Shown here in pieces: positions 18,120 to 28,318 of a DNA stretch of 64,000 bases. The stretch is from NCBI GenBank assembly GCA_036272055.1, contig DATAZL010000076.1, positions 22,039 to 86,038 of the forward strand. The letters run 5' to 3'. Every line of letters starts with the position of its first letter. The first letter of the stretch is position 1. The notes beneath the pieces were generated by a model. It was not told the DNA's origin. It did no database searches and saw nothing but the letters and a program-made list of their open reading frames with translations. Made by a program: the position numbers and the translations under genes. This DNA is from DASZVB01 sp036272055. GTDB taxonomy: Bacteria > Myxococcota_A > Polyangia > Polyangiales > Polyangiaceae.

Positions 18120-19630
18120 CGACCGCGAAGCGCCGCCGCAAGAAGCGAAGCCGCGAGCGCGGGGTCGCGCTCATCCTCGTCCTCGGTGCGCTGACGATCC
18201 TCGCCGTCATGCTCACCGACTTCCAGGACGAGACGTCGGCGGAGCTCGGCAGCGCGCTCTCGTCGCGCGACGGGCTCAAGGCCGAGTACGCCGCGCGCTC
18301 CGCGGTCTCCCTCGCGCGGCTGCTCATCGCGGCCGAGCCCACCATCCGCAAGGCGATCGCGCCGCTCTTCATGCTCATGGGCGGGCCGCCGCCGCAGATC
18401 CCGGTCTGGCAGTTTGCCGATCAGGTGCTCGGCGCCTTCAACGACGCCGCCGGCCAGGCGAAGTTCTCCGCTCTCGCCAGCGTGAACATGGAGAAGGGCA
18501 AGAAGCTCGGCATGGAAGGCGCCGGCTTCGACATCGAGATTCTCGACGAGGACTCGAAGATCGATCTGAACAACGCCTGGCGCGATCCGCTCACGCAGAC
18601 CCGCCTCGCGGCGCAGATCATGGGCCTCATCGCCCCGCTCCAGTACGAGCCGCTCTTCACGTCGCGCGACGGCGACGGTCAGTACTCCGACAGGCTCCAG
18701 ATCTGCAGCGCGATGATCGACTGGGCAGACGCCAACCAGGACCAGATGAGCTGCGATCTGCGCACCGCCCTCGGTCCGAGCACCGCGCCGGAAGACTCGT
18801 TCTACCAGCAGCTCGACCCGCCGTACTTCCGCAAGAACGCGCCGTACGACAGCCTGGAAGAGCTCCATCAGGTGCGCGGCATCAGTGACGATTTCTGGTC
18901 CACGTTCATCGACCCCGATCCGAACGACCCGACTCGCCGGAACGTGACGGTGTGGGGCACCGGCAAGGTGAACGTCAACACGGCGAACGCCCAGACGCTC
19001 CTCGCGGTCGTGTGCGGTGGCGCCACCGCGGCGAAGATGTGCATCGATCCGCTCGAGGGCGCGAAGTTCGTCGCGCTCGTCAACATGATCCGCATGTTCA
19101 CGAGCGGCGCGCCGGTGTTCACCTCCGCGAACGGCTTCATCAGCACCCTGAAGCAGCAGAGCCCCATCGGCCTCATCCTGAAGTCGTTGAACCTCGAGCC
19201 GGTCGTCTTCTCGTCCGAGGCCGAGGTGAAGAAGGCGATCACCGCCGAGAGCAAGGTGTTCACCATCATCGCGACCGGAAGGGTGAAGTCCGGGCAGCGC
19301 GACTCGCGGGTGCGCATCAACGCCGTCATCGATTTCCGCAGCGCGCCGACGCCGGCTCAGCTCCTGGCCAACCAGCTTCCACCGGGCGCGGCAGCGGCGC
19401 TCGGTCTCGGTGGCGCTCCGGGCAGCGGAGCCGCGGGCTCACCGGGCACCGGCGTGGCGGGTGGTCTCGGGGCCGCCCTCACCGGAAGCGCGACGAACGC
19501 GCTTCCTTTCTCGGGCTTCGTGCCGGGCCAGCTCCCGGCCAACGCCCCACCGGGCGCGACCGTAGACGGCGCGCTCGCGTATCTGATCCCCAATCCTGGC
19601 GGCAGGATCGTGTACTTTCACATGGACTGA
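18116..19630 (+). CDS. gspK: Minor pseudopilin GspK
   Basis: A 504-residue tip pseudopilin. The leader ends at Gly16 (RERG-VALILVLGALTILAV), and the position-5 residue is not Glu, as is normal for GspK. The body has the two SAM-like helical subdomains: DEDSKIDLNNAW and CSAMIDWADANQDQM, then LEELHQVRGISDDFW and GKVNVNTANAQTLL, the helix-hairpin-helix-like motif typical of GspK. A beta domain (FTIIATGRVKSGQRDSRVR) precedes a Gly/Ala/Pro-rich tail of ~85 residues that family members usually lack. It overlaps gspJ by ATGA, and gspL starts 12 bases later. Confidence 0.92.
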   Translation: MTTAKRRRKKRSRERGVALILVLGALTILAVMLTDFQDETSAELGSALSSRDGLKAEYAARSAVSLARLLIAAEPTIRKAIAPLFMLMGGPPPQIPVWQFADQVLGAFNDAAGQAKFSALASVNMEKGKKLGMEGAGFDIEILDEDSKIDLNNAWRDPLTQTRLAAQIMGLIAPLQYEPLFTSRDGDGQYSDRLQICSAMIDWADANQDQMSCDLRTALGPSTAPEDSFYQQLDPPYFRKNAPYDSLEELHQVRGISDDFWSTFIDPDPNDPTRRNVTVWGTGKVNVNTANAQTLLAVVCGGATAAKMCIDPLEGAKFVALVNMIRMFTSGAPVFTSANGFISTLKQQSPIGLILKSLNLEPVVFSSEAEVKKAITAESKVFTIIATGRVKSGQRDSRVRINAVIDFRSAPTPAQLLANQLPPGAAAALGLGGAPGSGAAGSPGTGVAGGLGAALTGSATNALPFSGFVPGQLPANAPPGATVDGALAYLIPNPGGRIVYFHMD

Positions 19631-19642
19631 CGAGCGACCGAG

Positions 19643-21115
19643 ATGGCCAAGATCATAGGAATAGACATCCAGAACCGGCACGTCCGGGCCGTGCTGCTCG
19701 TCACGAGCTACCGGAAGATCACGCTCCAGGCGCTCTCCGAGATCGACCGCACGCAGACCCCCGGGCTCGACGAAGCCGTGCAGGCGTGCCTCGTGCCGCT
19801 CGTGCCTCACAGCGATGCGGTGGCCGTCGCGGTGGACGGCGACGTCGCGTTCATCCATCGCCTGCGCCTGCCGCCGACCGCACTGAAGCAGCTGTCGGAG
19901 GTCATCCCGTTCGAGCTCGAGGCGCAGGTCCCGATCGACATCGAGGAGCTCGTCTACGACTTCGTGCAGCTCCCGCGGGAGAGCTCGGCAGACTCCATCG
20001 ACGTGCTCGCCGGGGCCGTTCGTACCGAGCACGTCAGGCAGCGCCTCGCGCTGATCCAGCGCGCCGTGTCGCGTGAGGCGCAGCGGGTCGGCGTCGGCGC
20101 GCTTCCGCTCGCGAACCTGGCGAACGTGACGCCGGAGCTCTCCGCCGATCTACCGGTGGCCGTCGTGGAGCTCGGCGAGGATCGCTCGGAGGTGGTCGTC
20201 CTCCGGCGCGGGCAGCCGGCCTATGCGCGCACGCTCTCGATAGGCGTCTCCGGCCTGCCGGAGACGGCGCCGCAGCTCGCGGCTCAGCTCCGTCAGACGA
20301 TGGCGTCGGCGTCCCTCGCGCTCGCGAGCGCGATCGGGTCCGTCTTCCTGACCGGCGGCGGCGCAGCGGCAGCGGGAGCCATCGACTATCTCGCCGCCGA
20401 GGTGCAGCTCCCCGTCACTCACCTGCCGCCCCCCCGGATCGAGGGCCTGACCGACGACCAGATCGCGGCGCTTCCGCGGTTCTCGCGGGCGCTCGGGCTC
20501 GCGCTCGGCCTCCGCGGCCGCGCGAAGGACCTCGATCTGCGGCGCGGCGGGCTCTCGTACCAGCGCGGGTTCGCGTTCCTCAAGGAGAAGGCGCCGCTCC
20601 TCGCATCGCTCGGGGGCGTCATTCTTCTCTCCTTCTTCTTCTCGACGTGGGCAGAGCTCCGCTCGCTCTCGCACGAGCACGAGAAGCTCTCCACCGATCT
20701 CGCCGCCCTGACGAAGGACGCGCTCGGGGAGGAGACGACGGATCCCGACCACGCGCGCGAGCTCCTCGAAGGCGCGACCGCCAGGGCGGAGGTCGACCCG
20801 ATGCCGCACATCGACGGTTTCGACACCATGGTCGAGCTCTCGAAGGCCGTCCCCACGACAATCGTCCACGACGTCGAAGAGATGGACTTCTCGCGCGAGC
20901 ACCTGAAGCTCCGCGGCATCGTCAGCTCCGCGGCGGAGGCGCAGCAGATCGCCGACGCGCTGAAGACCAACAAGTGCTTCACCGACGTGAAGATCACCAA
21001 GGTGAGCCAGGTCGTGAACGGAACGCGGCAGAAATATCAGCTCGAGAGCGACCTCAAGTGTCCCGAGGACGCCGTCGCCAACAAGAAGACGGCCGAAGAG
21101 GAGGGCGAGAAATGA
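19643..21115 (+). CDS. gspL: Type II secretion protein GspL (PilM/actin-like cytoplasmic part plus membrane anchor)
   Basis: A 490-residue bitopic protein that recruits GspE to the membrane. The N-terminal ~290 residues have the PilM/GspL actin-like fold: IIGIDIQNRHVRAVLL, LRLPPTALKQLSEVIPFELE, SVFLTGGGAAAAGAI. One membrane helix (LLASLGGVILLSFFFSTWA) lies near residue 320, followed by a short coiled coil and a ferredoxin-like periplasmic domain (VDFSREHLKLRGIVSS-like region, here DFSREHLKLRGIVSS). The last codon overlaps the gspM start (ATGA). Annotators may call it PilM-like; its place in the operon supports GspL. Confidence 0.88.
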   Translation: MAKIIGIDIQNRHVRAVLLVTSYRKITLQALSEIDRTQTPGLDEAVQACLVPLVPHSDAVAVAVDGDVAFIHRLRLPPTALKQLSEVIPFELEAQVPIDIEELVYDFVQLPRESSADSIDVLAGAVRTEHVRQRLALIQRAVSREAQRVGVGALPLANLANVTPELSADLPVAVVELGEDRSEVVVLRRGQPAYARTLSIGVSGLPETAPQLAAQLRQTMASASLALASAIGSVFLTGGGAAAAGAIDYLAAEVQLPVTHLPPPRIEGLTDDQIAALPRFSRALGLALGLRGRAKDLDLRRGGLSYQRGFAFLKEKAPLLASLGGVILLSFFFSTWAELRSLSHEHEKLSTDLAALTKDALGEETTDPDHARELLEGATARAEVDPMPHIDGFDTMVELSKAVPTTIVHDVEEMDFSREHLKLRGIVSSAAEAQQIADALKTNKCFTDVKITKVSQVVNGTRQKYQLESDLKCPEDAVANKKTAEEEGEK

Positions 21116-21726
21116 ACCTCCCCGAAGCACTGAATTTCAACGCCCTGCGCGAGCGCTTCGATCGGCTCGATGCGCGCGAGCAGCGGCTCCTGACGATCCT
21201 GGTCGGTATCTTCGGCTTCATGGTGTTCCTGCTCATTCCCATCGTGCTCTTCGCGACCTCCGCGTCGCGCAGCAAGGAGAACGACGCGATCCGCGACGTG
21301 AGCCAGGCCATCAACGACGCGAGGCCCCAGCTCGAGCTGCGCGACGCGCAGCGGCAGAAGATCCTGGCGCGGTATGCGCGGCCCACGCCGCCGATGGCCG
21401 GCTTCCTCGAGCAGTTCGCCACCGCGCACTCCATAGAGATCCCCGAGAGTCAGGACAGGCCGATCGTCCCCCACGGCGGCAAGCGCTACGAAGAGCGCTC
21501 CACGAAGATCGAGCTCCAGAAGGTCGGCATGAAGAACCTGTCCCTGTTCCTCGAGGGCATCGAGACCTCCGGGTTCCCGGTTCGCGTCTCCGGCATCGAC
21601 ATCCGGAAGCGCGCCACCGAGCCCGACTCCTGGGACATCTCGCTCATCGTCTCCGCCTACGACCGCAAAGAGGTGGAGAAGACGAAGCCGGCCGCGAGCG
21701 CCGAAGCCACCGCGGAGCAGAAATGA
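21112..21726 (+). CDS. gspM: Type II secretion protein GspM
   Basis: A 204-residue single-pass inner-membrane protein, partner of GspL. It has a short cytoplasmic N-terminus with the DAREQRLL motif, a membrane helix (GIFGFMVFLLIPIVLFAT), a coiled coil and a ferredoxin-like periplasmic domain (KIELQKVGMKNLSLFLEGIE). The ATG overlaps the gspL stop and the stop overlaps the gspN start, both by ATGA. The size is normal. Confidence 0.85.
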   Translation: MNLPEALNFNALRERFDRLDAREQRLLTILVGIFGFMVFLLIPIVLFATSASRSKENDAIRDVSQAINDARPQLELRDAQRQKILARYARPTPPMAGFLEQFATAHSIEIPESQDRPIVPHGGKRYEERSTKIELQKVGMKNLSLFLEGIETSGFPVRVSGIDIRKRATEPDSWDISLIVSAYDRKEVEKTKPAASAEATAEQK

Positions 21727-22820
21727 ACCCGCGCCTTCGCAGGATCCTCGCGTACGCGGGCTACCCCGCGTTCTACGTGATCTGCCTCGTCATCTTCAGC
21801 TACGTCTGCGCGCCCTGGGAGCGGCTGAAGAACGCCATCGTCACGAACTTCAACGCGAACGCGCCGCTCCACATGCAGGTCGACAAGCTGACCTGGGCCT
21901 TCCGCTTCCCGGGCGTCGTGGCCAAGGGAGTGAAGCTCGTCGGCACGCCGCCCACGACCGAGCCCGGCGCGAAAGAGAAGCCCGCGCCGGAGTACGTCGT
22001 CGACGACATGTTCGCGCGCATCTCGATCTTTCCGCTCCTCTGGGGAACGACGTCGCTCGCGATGTCCCTCGACGGGTTCGGCGGGACGATCGCCAGCGAC
22101 GTGAAGACGAGCAGTGACGGTCGCTCGCTCGAGATCGAGCTCGACGACGTCGATGCGTCGAAGATGCCGTACCTCGCCGATCTCATCGGCCTGCCGCTCG
22201 GCGGGACGGTGAGCGGCAAGATCGACCTGAAGCTCCCGCAAGAGAAGCTCTCCCTGGCGGACGGCACGATCGAGCTGAAAATAGCCGATCTGACGCTCGG
22301 TGACGGCAAGACGAAGATCCGCGACATGATCGCGCTGCCCACGGTGCGCGCCGGTCAGTTCACGATGAAGGCCGACGTCACCGAGGGCACCCTGAAGCTC
22401 AGTGAGCTCTCGACGAAGGGGCCCGACCTCGAGGTGGCGTCGGAGGGACGTATCCAGCTCATGGACAAGCCCGAGTTGAGCCTCGCGTCGCTCAACCTCC
22501 GCTTCAAGTTCGCCGACGCCTACAAGAACAAGGACGACATGACCCGGAGCATCTTCGGCGCTCCCGGCTCGAGCGTCCCCGGCCTCTTCGACCTGGACCC
22601 CAAGATGAAGCGGGCGAGGCGCGACGACGGCTTCTACGCCTGGCGCATCACCGGGCCGCTCGGAAAGCTCGCGTTCGCGCCCGCCCTCGGCGGTGGGGCC
22701 GACGCGTCGGGTCCGGCCGGGCGATCGCGTCGCGCCGCCTCACGGCTCACGGCGCCGTCGCCTCCCATCGCGGCGCCTCAGCAGCCCGCGGACGAGGCGC
22801 CGGAGGCACCGACCGAGTGA
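21723..22820 (+). CDS. gspN: Type II secretion protein GspN
   Basis: A 365-residue inner-membrane-anchored protein ending the operon. An N-terminal membrane helix (YPAFYVICLVIFSYVCAPW) is followed by a beta-rich AsmA-like domain with WERLKNAIV, VVAKGVKLVG and LGGTVSGKIDLKLP, the pattern of GspN proteins of the Deltaproteobacteria/Leptospira type. The last ~45 residues are Ala/Pro-rich and disordered. Its stop is one base away from the stop of the convergent pseudokinase gene, so there is no room for a terminator between them. Confidence 0.85.
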   Translation: MNPRLRRILAYAGYPAFYVICLVIFSYVCAPWERLKNAIVTNFNANAPLHMQVDKLTWAFRFPGVVAKGVKLVGTPPTTEPGAKEKPAPEYVVDDMFARISIFPLLWGTTSLAMSLDGFGGTIASDVKTSSDGRSLEIELDDVDASKMPYLADLIGLPLGGTVSGKIDLKLPQEKLSLADGTIELKIADLTLGDGKTKIRDMIALPTVRAGQFTMKADVTEGTLKLSELSTKGPDLEVASEGRIQLMDKPELSLASLNLRFKFADAYKNKDDMTRSIFGAPGSSVPGLFDLDPKMKRARRDDGFYAWRITGPLGKLAFAPALGGGADASGPAGRSRRAASRLTAPSPPIAAPQQPADEAPEAPTE

Positions 22821-22821
22821 G

Positions 22822-25800
22822 TTACTGCTCGACGCCGACCCGGAGCCGCTCGCGTAGCTTGAAGTACTGTTCGCTGATCGCATAAAGGACGAGGTCCTTG
22901 AGACGCGACTGCGGGCTCAGGGCGCTCGAGCTCTCGTCCGATGCGCGTACGATCTCGACCGACGTCTCGAGGTCGTGCGACACCACGAAACCGACGCGGT
23001 CCGCGGTCAGATCGACTCCCTGCACCCAGCGTTTCAGGTCGAGCGCGGCGCCGGACTGGATGAGCTTCGAGACGACGCGCGCGAGGTGATCGCGGATCTG
23101 CGGCGACAGGCGGCGTTCGAGCGCCAGCATGGCCTCGCGCACCGGTCCCTCGAGATCCGGCGTCACCGGGAAGAGCGGGACGTTCATCTTGATGGCGGCG
23201 AAGAGCCACGATCTGAGGCCGGTCCCCGACTGCACGAGCTGGCGCACGTAGAACCCCGGACGGAAATAGGCGAGGTGTCGTGCCGCGACGAAGGCGAGGG
23301 CCTGCGGCGACGCGTTGGCCATCAGGGCCGCGCTCCCGAGGACGATCGACGGCTGTTCCGCGTGCAAGAAGCCGAGGCCGCTCGAGTCGTGAGGCGCCTC
23401 GAAGATGAGCGGGAGCGAGACGCCCATCACGCCGGCCGCGTAGTGGAGCGTCTGGCTCACGGGGTAGGGGTGCTCCGCGGCATCGACGGCGAACGCCGGA
23501 TCGTAGCCGAGGGTCGAGAAGCTCTGCCCGCGTGACCCGACGATGGCCGGCTCGATCAGCGCGAAGAGCGACGTGAGGAGCGCGTCCGCGTCTGCGTGGA
23601 ACACGAGCTCGAGCCAGTCGTCGGCGCTCATGACCTCCTGCGCGTATGCGGGATCCTCGGAGCGCATGCGGCGGAAGAACCGCTCCTCGTCCGGCTCGGC
23701 GAGCTTCAGGACGTAGAGCGCCTGGCACAGGCACCACGCCGCATCGGCGCGCTTCACGTCGGTGTAGAGCTTGCGAAGGAGCTTGTACGACTCGACCCGA
23801 TACGGGTTCTGCCGGAGCATCGCGAGCTGCGCCTCGACGGCCTTCCCCATGTAGCGCTCGGGCGTCGCGGCGTAGAGCTCGGCGAGGAGCTTGCTCCGCT
23901 CCGCGTTCTCGGGGTCGAGGGTCTGCGCGGCCTCGAGCGCGTCGACGGCGTGGCTCATCCGTCCGAGCTTGTCCTTGTAGATCGGCGCGAGGGCATTGAA
24001 CGCCTCGAGCATGCGAGCGGTGTCCTTCGACTCGCTCGCGTTCTTCGCCTTGTCCTTGAGCCGCTCGACGGCTGCGGTGTAGTCCGCCTTCTTCTCGAGG
24101 AACTCGATGGCCTGATCGACGGCCGTCTCGTTCGTCCTGTCGACGGCGAGGATCCTGTCGCAGTACTCGACGGCGAGATCGTACTCGCCCATCTCCTGGC
24201 CCGCGACGAGCGCCGCGGTCTGGAGATACTTCGCCTTCTGCTTCGGATCGTCGACGAACTCGGCGAGCTTCAGCACGACGTCGAGGAGCTTCTGCCAGTC
24301 CTTGTCCTCGCCGTAAAACTGCATCAGCCTGGCGAGGAGCTTCCTGTCGTCGGGCCGCTCGTCGAGCGCGGCGACGAGGCTCTTCGTGGCGAGGGCGCGG
24401 TCGTTCAGCTTGTTCGCGGCGAGATCGCCGATCTCGACGAGGAGCCGCTGGCGCTCCGTGCCCGATGCGAGATCGAGGTGACGGGTCTTGGCGTTGACGG
24501 CCTTGTCGAAGCTCCCGCTCGCTTCGTAGGCGGCGGCGAGGGCGACGAGCGGAAGAGAGCTCGACGGATCGAGGTCGCTCGCCGTCTCGAGGAACTCGAT
24601 CGCGCGCGGCAGCTCGTTCGCCCGACGCGCCGACTCGCCGAGACGGTAAGTCGCGAGCGCGCGCTCGTGGGTCGACAGCGCGTCGCCGAACCGCGAGAGC
24701 AGCGCCTCGGTGAGCTCGATGGCGCGCTTCGGCGAGCCGTTCTCGAACGTCACCGTGGCGGCACGAGCGAGCGCGTCGCGGTCGTCGGGGGCGAGCCTTA
24801 GGAGCGTGTCCATCGCGGTGAGCGCCTTCTCGGTGGAGCCGCTCTTCGCGAGGGAGTCGACGTAGCGCGTGAGGACGTGCACGGCGAGGCCTCGCTCGAG
24901 CACGTCGGCGCGGGCGACGAGCTTCTCGTAGGCGGCGCCGGCCTCGACGAACCGGTCCGACTCGAACGCGACGTCACCGAGGAGCGCGAGCGACTCGGTG
25001 TTCGTCGGATCGTGCGAGAGGGCGCGCCGCGCGGCGCGCTCGGCGCGCGCGTCGTCCCCGAGGCGGGTGCGGCAGAGCACGGCGAGCTCCGCGGCGAGCC
25101 GCGCCGCGAGGCGATCGCCCTCCGCCTCGTCGAGCTCCCGCTCGAGGAGCTCCGCGGCGGCGTTCACGTCGCCGCGCGCGACGTACGCGGCTCTGAGAGC
25201 GACGGCGATGGCCGGATCCTTCGGTGAGGCGTCGAGGGCCTGCTTGTACGCTTCGATGGCGCGGTCGCGATCGCCGCGCGTCTCGAGCATCTTCGCGAAG
25301 CGCACGAGCTGCTCCGACTTGGCCTGCGGCGTCTCGGCCTTGTCGATCAGGCGCTCCATGACGTCGAGGGCCGCGTCCTCGTCGCCCGCGGTCTGACGGA
25401 GCCGCGCGAGCGCCTCGAGCGCGCCGTCGTGCTCTGGGTCGAGGGCGTGCACGCGCTCGTAGGCGGCGATGGCGCGGTCGGTGGCCCCGAGCTTGTCGCC
25501 GAGGACGGCCGCCGCGGCGAGCGCGAGCTCGAGCTTCTGTGACGGCTCGCTCGCGAGCGCGAGGTGCCGCTCGTAGAGTGCGGCAAGGTCCTCGAAGCGC
25601 CCGAGCGCGCGGTAGTGACGCTCGAGGTTCGAGAGGGACGGAAGATGCTCGGCGTCTATCTCGAGCACGTGCTCGAGGGCCTCGGCCGCCTTGCCGTGAT
25701 CGAGGAACTCCTCGTCGTGGACGCTCGCGATGCGCTCCCAGAGCGCCATCTTCTGGCGCGGCGTCGTGGCCACCCCGAGCTGCATCGTGAGGTTCTCGAG

Positions 25801-28140
25801 CAGATCGGGGAAGCGCCCGGCCTTGCTGTAGAGCCGGTCGAGGCCGTGAAGTGCGTCTGCGTCCGTCCTGTCTTCGGCGAGGACGGCGTCGTAGCGGCGG
25901 ATCGCCTCCGCGTCGTCGCCCAGTCGGTCCTCGTAGAGCTCGGCGGCCTTGCAGAGCGCGCGCCGTTTCTCGGGGCCCTTCAGCGACGCGACCTGCGCGT
26001 CGAGGAGCTTCACGAGGCCCGCGTAGTCACGCGACTGCTCGAGGAGTCGCGCCATGCCCTCCGCCGCGCGCGGATGGGCCGGATCGACGGCGAGCACGCG
26101 CCCGTACAGATCGCGAGCACCGACGAGGTCGCTCATGTGTCCGTCGAGGATGCCGGCGGCCTCCGCGAGCATGTCGTGTGCGCGCGCGACGTCCGACGTG
26201 TCGGCGCGCCGGAGAAGGAGCGCGCCGAGCTCCGGCCATTGCTGCGACTTTCTGTAGAGCGCGGCGAGACCTTCCATCGCCTCGTCGTTCGCCGGCGCAT
26301 GCGCGAGCAGGGCCTGGTACGCCGAGACGGCGAGGTCCGAGCGCGTCAGACGGCCCTCGTACCAGCGGCCCATGCGAAGAAGGAGCGCGGCCCTTGCTTC
26401 CGACGACAGCTCGCCGTCGATGGCCTCGGCGCACGCCGAGAGCACGTCGCGCCAGGCGTCGGCCTGGCTGCCGGCGAGCCGTTCGATCTCGCTCGCGTGC
26501 TCTCCGGACGTCGGATCCGCGCAGAGTGCCTGGGTCATGGCGACGAGCGCCTGCTCGTTGTCCCCGACGCGTGTTGCGTAGAGACGGCCGATGTTCGCGA
26601 GGAGCGCGCCGCGCTCGACGCCGGGCTCGGAGGTGTCGGCTCGCTCGAGCAGCGACTCGATGAGCTCGTCGAACTTGCCGAGTCGCTCCCGCACCGCGTC
26701 GAGACGCGCCCGGGCGGCGCCGTCCGTCGGATCCATCTTGAGGATCGCGCCGTAGGCCGCCTCGGCGCCCTCCGGCGTGGCGGCGGCCTGCTCGTAGAGC
26801 CGCGCGGCCCGGAAATAGAGCCCCTTCGCGGCAGTCCGGCGCTCCGGCGAGTCCTCCTCGACGATCTTCGACGCGGCCTCGAAGAGAGCGTCCGCGACCT
26901 TGTTCGCGTCCGCGCCCTCGGTGACGGCGGACTCGAGCGAGAGCGCCGCTTCCTCGCTCTCCGGCTCCCAGCCGACGGCGTCGATGCGGAGCGCGAGCTC
27001 CTCCTCGTTCATCGAGCCGGTCGCGTCGGTCTTCTCGCCGGCGGCGCCCCCGAGCGCGTCGAGGAGCGCTTGCACGGCGGCGACGCTCGCGGGGCGCGCC
27101 TCCGGTGCCTTCGCGAGGAGACCGAGCACGAGCTCGTCGAGCTCCTTGCTCACGAAGCCCGGCGGCGCGACGGCGCTCGGCGGCTTCGGTTCCTCGGAGA
27201 GATGCGCGACCATGGCGTCGGCGATGCTCTTCGTGTCGAAGACGGGCTTGCCCGTCAGGAGCTCGAACAGAACCGCGCCGAAGGAATAGATGTCGCTCGC
27301 CGGCGTGGGGGCGTGTCCGCGGAGCTGCTCGGGCGCGACGGTCTTCGGCGAGCTGACCGACCACGGTTCGACGTGGCCGTTCGGCGGCGGGCGCGTCCGC
27401 AGCCGATCCACGCAGGGGTCGACGAGGCAGAGGCTCGTCGCGCCGTCGGCGGTGCGATTCACGAGGACGTTCTCGAGCTTCAGGTTGCCGTGAACGAGCC
27501 GCTGCTCGTGGAGCGCGCCGAGCGCAGAGAGCAGGATACCGAGGAAATCGCGCGCCTCGTCGAGGTGCATGGGGCCCGAGCGGGCCACGCGTGCGGCGAG
27601 CGATTGCCCCTCGACGGAGTCGTGCGCGACGAACCAGCGCCCCTCGACGCCGTCGGCGCGTACTCCGCGCGGAAGGCCGGGATGTGCGATCTTTCCCGAC
27701 ACCCGGGAGAGGGTGAGAAACCGGCGAAGCGCGCGCAGATCGCGCCCCGCCTCGCGCCGCAGCACCTTGAGACGGACAGGGCCGTCATCGGTGCTCGCGG
27801 CGTAGGTGATGCTCGCGGGTCCCTCGCCGAGCTTCGAGAGCACGTAGAACGGGCCGAACGTCATCCCGAGCGAGAGCTCGTCGGCCGCAGGCAATCCCCG
27901 CTGACCGAGCTCGGCCACCTCGGGGCTCGCGCCGCTCTTCGACGCGGCGACGGCGTCACACAGCGCCTCGAACGCCTCGTGGACCACGCAGTGATCGGTG
28001 AGCGCGCGGACGAAAGAACCCTTGCCGCCGGTGCCGCCGATCGCGTCGGGGTCGAACCCCAGAAGCTCGCGACTCAGCGTCAGAAGCTCGTCGAGCTCGA
28101 ACAGACGTTCGAGCTCAGTGCGGAGTAGATCGACCTCCAT
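22822..28140 (-). CDS. Giant pseudokinase fused to a TPR array
   Basis: A 1772-residue protein. An N-terminal helical segment (~80 residues) precedes a protein-kinase fold (residues ~95-370). This has a glycine loop (LGEGPASITY), the beta-3 Lys125 (VRLKVL) and an APE motif (VAPEQL). The catalytic loop reads HGNLKLEN instead of HRDLKxxN, so the catalytic Asp is Asn219, and DFG is replaced by DPC. It is therefore probably inactive as a kinase. About 1000 residues of TPR-like helical repeats follow (for example YERVHALDPEHDGALEALARL). A final ~300-residue globular region has no known motif that I can see. The start at 28140 is supported by GAGGTG upstream. Likely role: a large scaffold in signalling; partners unknown. 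Confidence 0.85.
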   Translation of the reverse strand: MEVDLLRTELERLFELDELLTLSRELLGFDPDAIGGTGGKGSFVRALTDHCVVHEAFEALCDAVAASKSGASPEVAELGQRGLPAADELSLGMTFGPFYVLSKLGEGPASITYAASTDDGPVRLKVLRREAGRDLRALRRFLTLSRVSGKIAHPGLPRGVRADGVEGRWFVAHDSVEGQSLAARVARSGPMHLDEARDFLGILLSALGALHEQRLVHGNLKLENVLVNRTADGATSLCLVDPCVDRLRTRPPPNGHVEPWSVSSPKTVAPEQLRGHAPTPASDIYSFGAVLFELLTGKPVFDTKSIADAMVAHLSEEPKPPSAVAPPGFVSKELDELVLGLLAKAPEARPASVAAVQALLDALGGAAGEKTDATGSMNEEELALRIDAVGWEPESEEAALSLESAVTEGADANKVADALFEAASKIVEEDSPERRTAAKGLYFRAARLYEQAAATPEGAEAAYGAILKMDPTDGAARARLDAVRERLGKFDELIESLLERADTSEPGVERGALLANIGRLYATRVGDNEQALVAMTQALCADPTSGEHASEIERLAGSQADAWRDVLSACAEAIDGELSSEARAALLLRMGRWYEGRLTRSDLAVSAYQALLAHAPANDEAMEGLAALYRKSQQWPELGALLLRRADTSDVARAHDMLAEAAGILDGHMSDLVGARDLYGRVLAVDPAHPRAAEGMARLLEQSRDYAGLVKLLDAQVASLKGPEKRRALCKAAELYEDRLGDDAEAIRRYDAVLAEDRTDADALHGLDRLYSKAGRFPDLLENLTMQLGVATTPRQKMALWERIASVHDEEFLDHGKAAEALEHVLEIDAEHLPSLSNLERHYRALGRFEDLAALYERHLALASEPSQKLELALAAAAVLGDKLGATDRAIAAYERVHALDPEHDGALEALARLRQTAGDEDAALDVMERLIDKAETPQAKSEQLVRFAKMLETRGDRDRAIEAYKQALDASPKDPAIAVALRAAYVARGDVNAAAELLERELDEAEGDRLAARLAAELAVLCRTRLGDDARAERAARRALSHDPTNTESLALLGDVAFESDRFVEAGAAYEKLVARADVLERGLAVHVLTRYVDSLAKSGSTEKALTAMDTLLRLAPDDRDALARAATVTFENGSPKRAIELTEALLSRFGDALSTHERALATYRLGESARRANELPRAIEFLETASDLDPSSSLPLVALAAAYEASGSFDKAVNAKTRHLDLASGTERQRLLVEIGDLAANKLNDRALATKSLVAALDERPDDRKLLARLMQFYGEDKDWQKLLDVVLKLAEFVDDPKQKAKYLQTAALVAGQEMGEYDLAVEYCDRILAVDRTNETAVDQAIEFLEKKADYTAAVERLKDKAKNASESKDTARMLEAFNALAPIYKDKLGRMSHAVDALEAAQTLDPENAERSKLLAELYAATPERYMGKAVEAQLAMLRQNPYRVESYKLLRKLYTDVKRADAAWCLCQALYVLKLAEPDEERFFRRMRSEDPAYAQEVMSADDWLELVFHADADALLTSLFALIEPAIVGSRGQSFSTLGYDPAFAVDAAEHPYPVSQTLHYAAGVMGVSLPLIFEAPHDSSGLGFLHAEQPSIVLGSAALMANASPQALAFVAARHLAYFRPGFYVRQLVQSGTGLRSWLFAAIKMNVPLFPVTPDLEGPVREAMLALERRLSPQIRDHLARVVSKLIQSGAALDLKRWVQGVDLTADRVGFVVSHDLETSVEIVRASDESSSALSPQSRLKDLVLYAISEQYFKLRERLRVGVEQ

Positions 28141-28318
28141 TTTCGTCACCTCGAAGTGGGAAGCGTGTCCGTACTCGACGCGCTTTGCCGTCCCGCCGAC
28201 GCGAAGGATAGCAAAGGGAGCCCCCATTTAGGGACCAACGGCTTCCAAATCCGTCGATATTTCCGGGGTTTTGCGCGCTTCGCCAATTTCTGGTCCGCTG
28301 AAAAAGAGCCGTGCAACG

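Noticed and set aside
23596..28128. Two long plus-strand frames opposite the pseudokinase-TPR gene
   Set aside because: They are antisense to an intact 1772-residue protein with clear TPR and kinase-fold motifs.
28238..28254. ACGGCTTCCAAATCCGT resembles a tRNA anticodon arm (CCA, Trp)
   Set aside because: No acceptor stem, D arm or T-loop (GTTCGA) is present around it.
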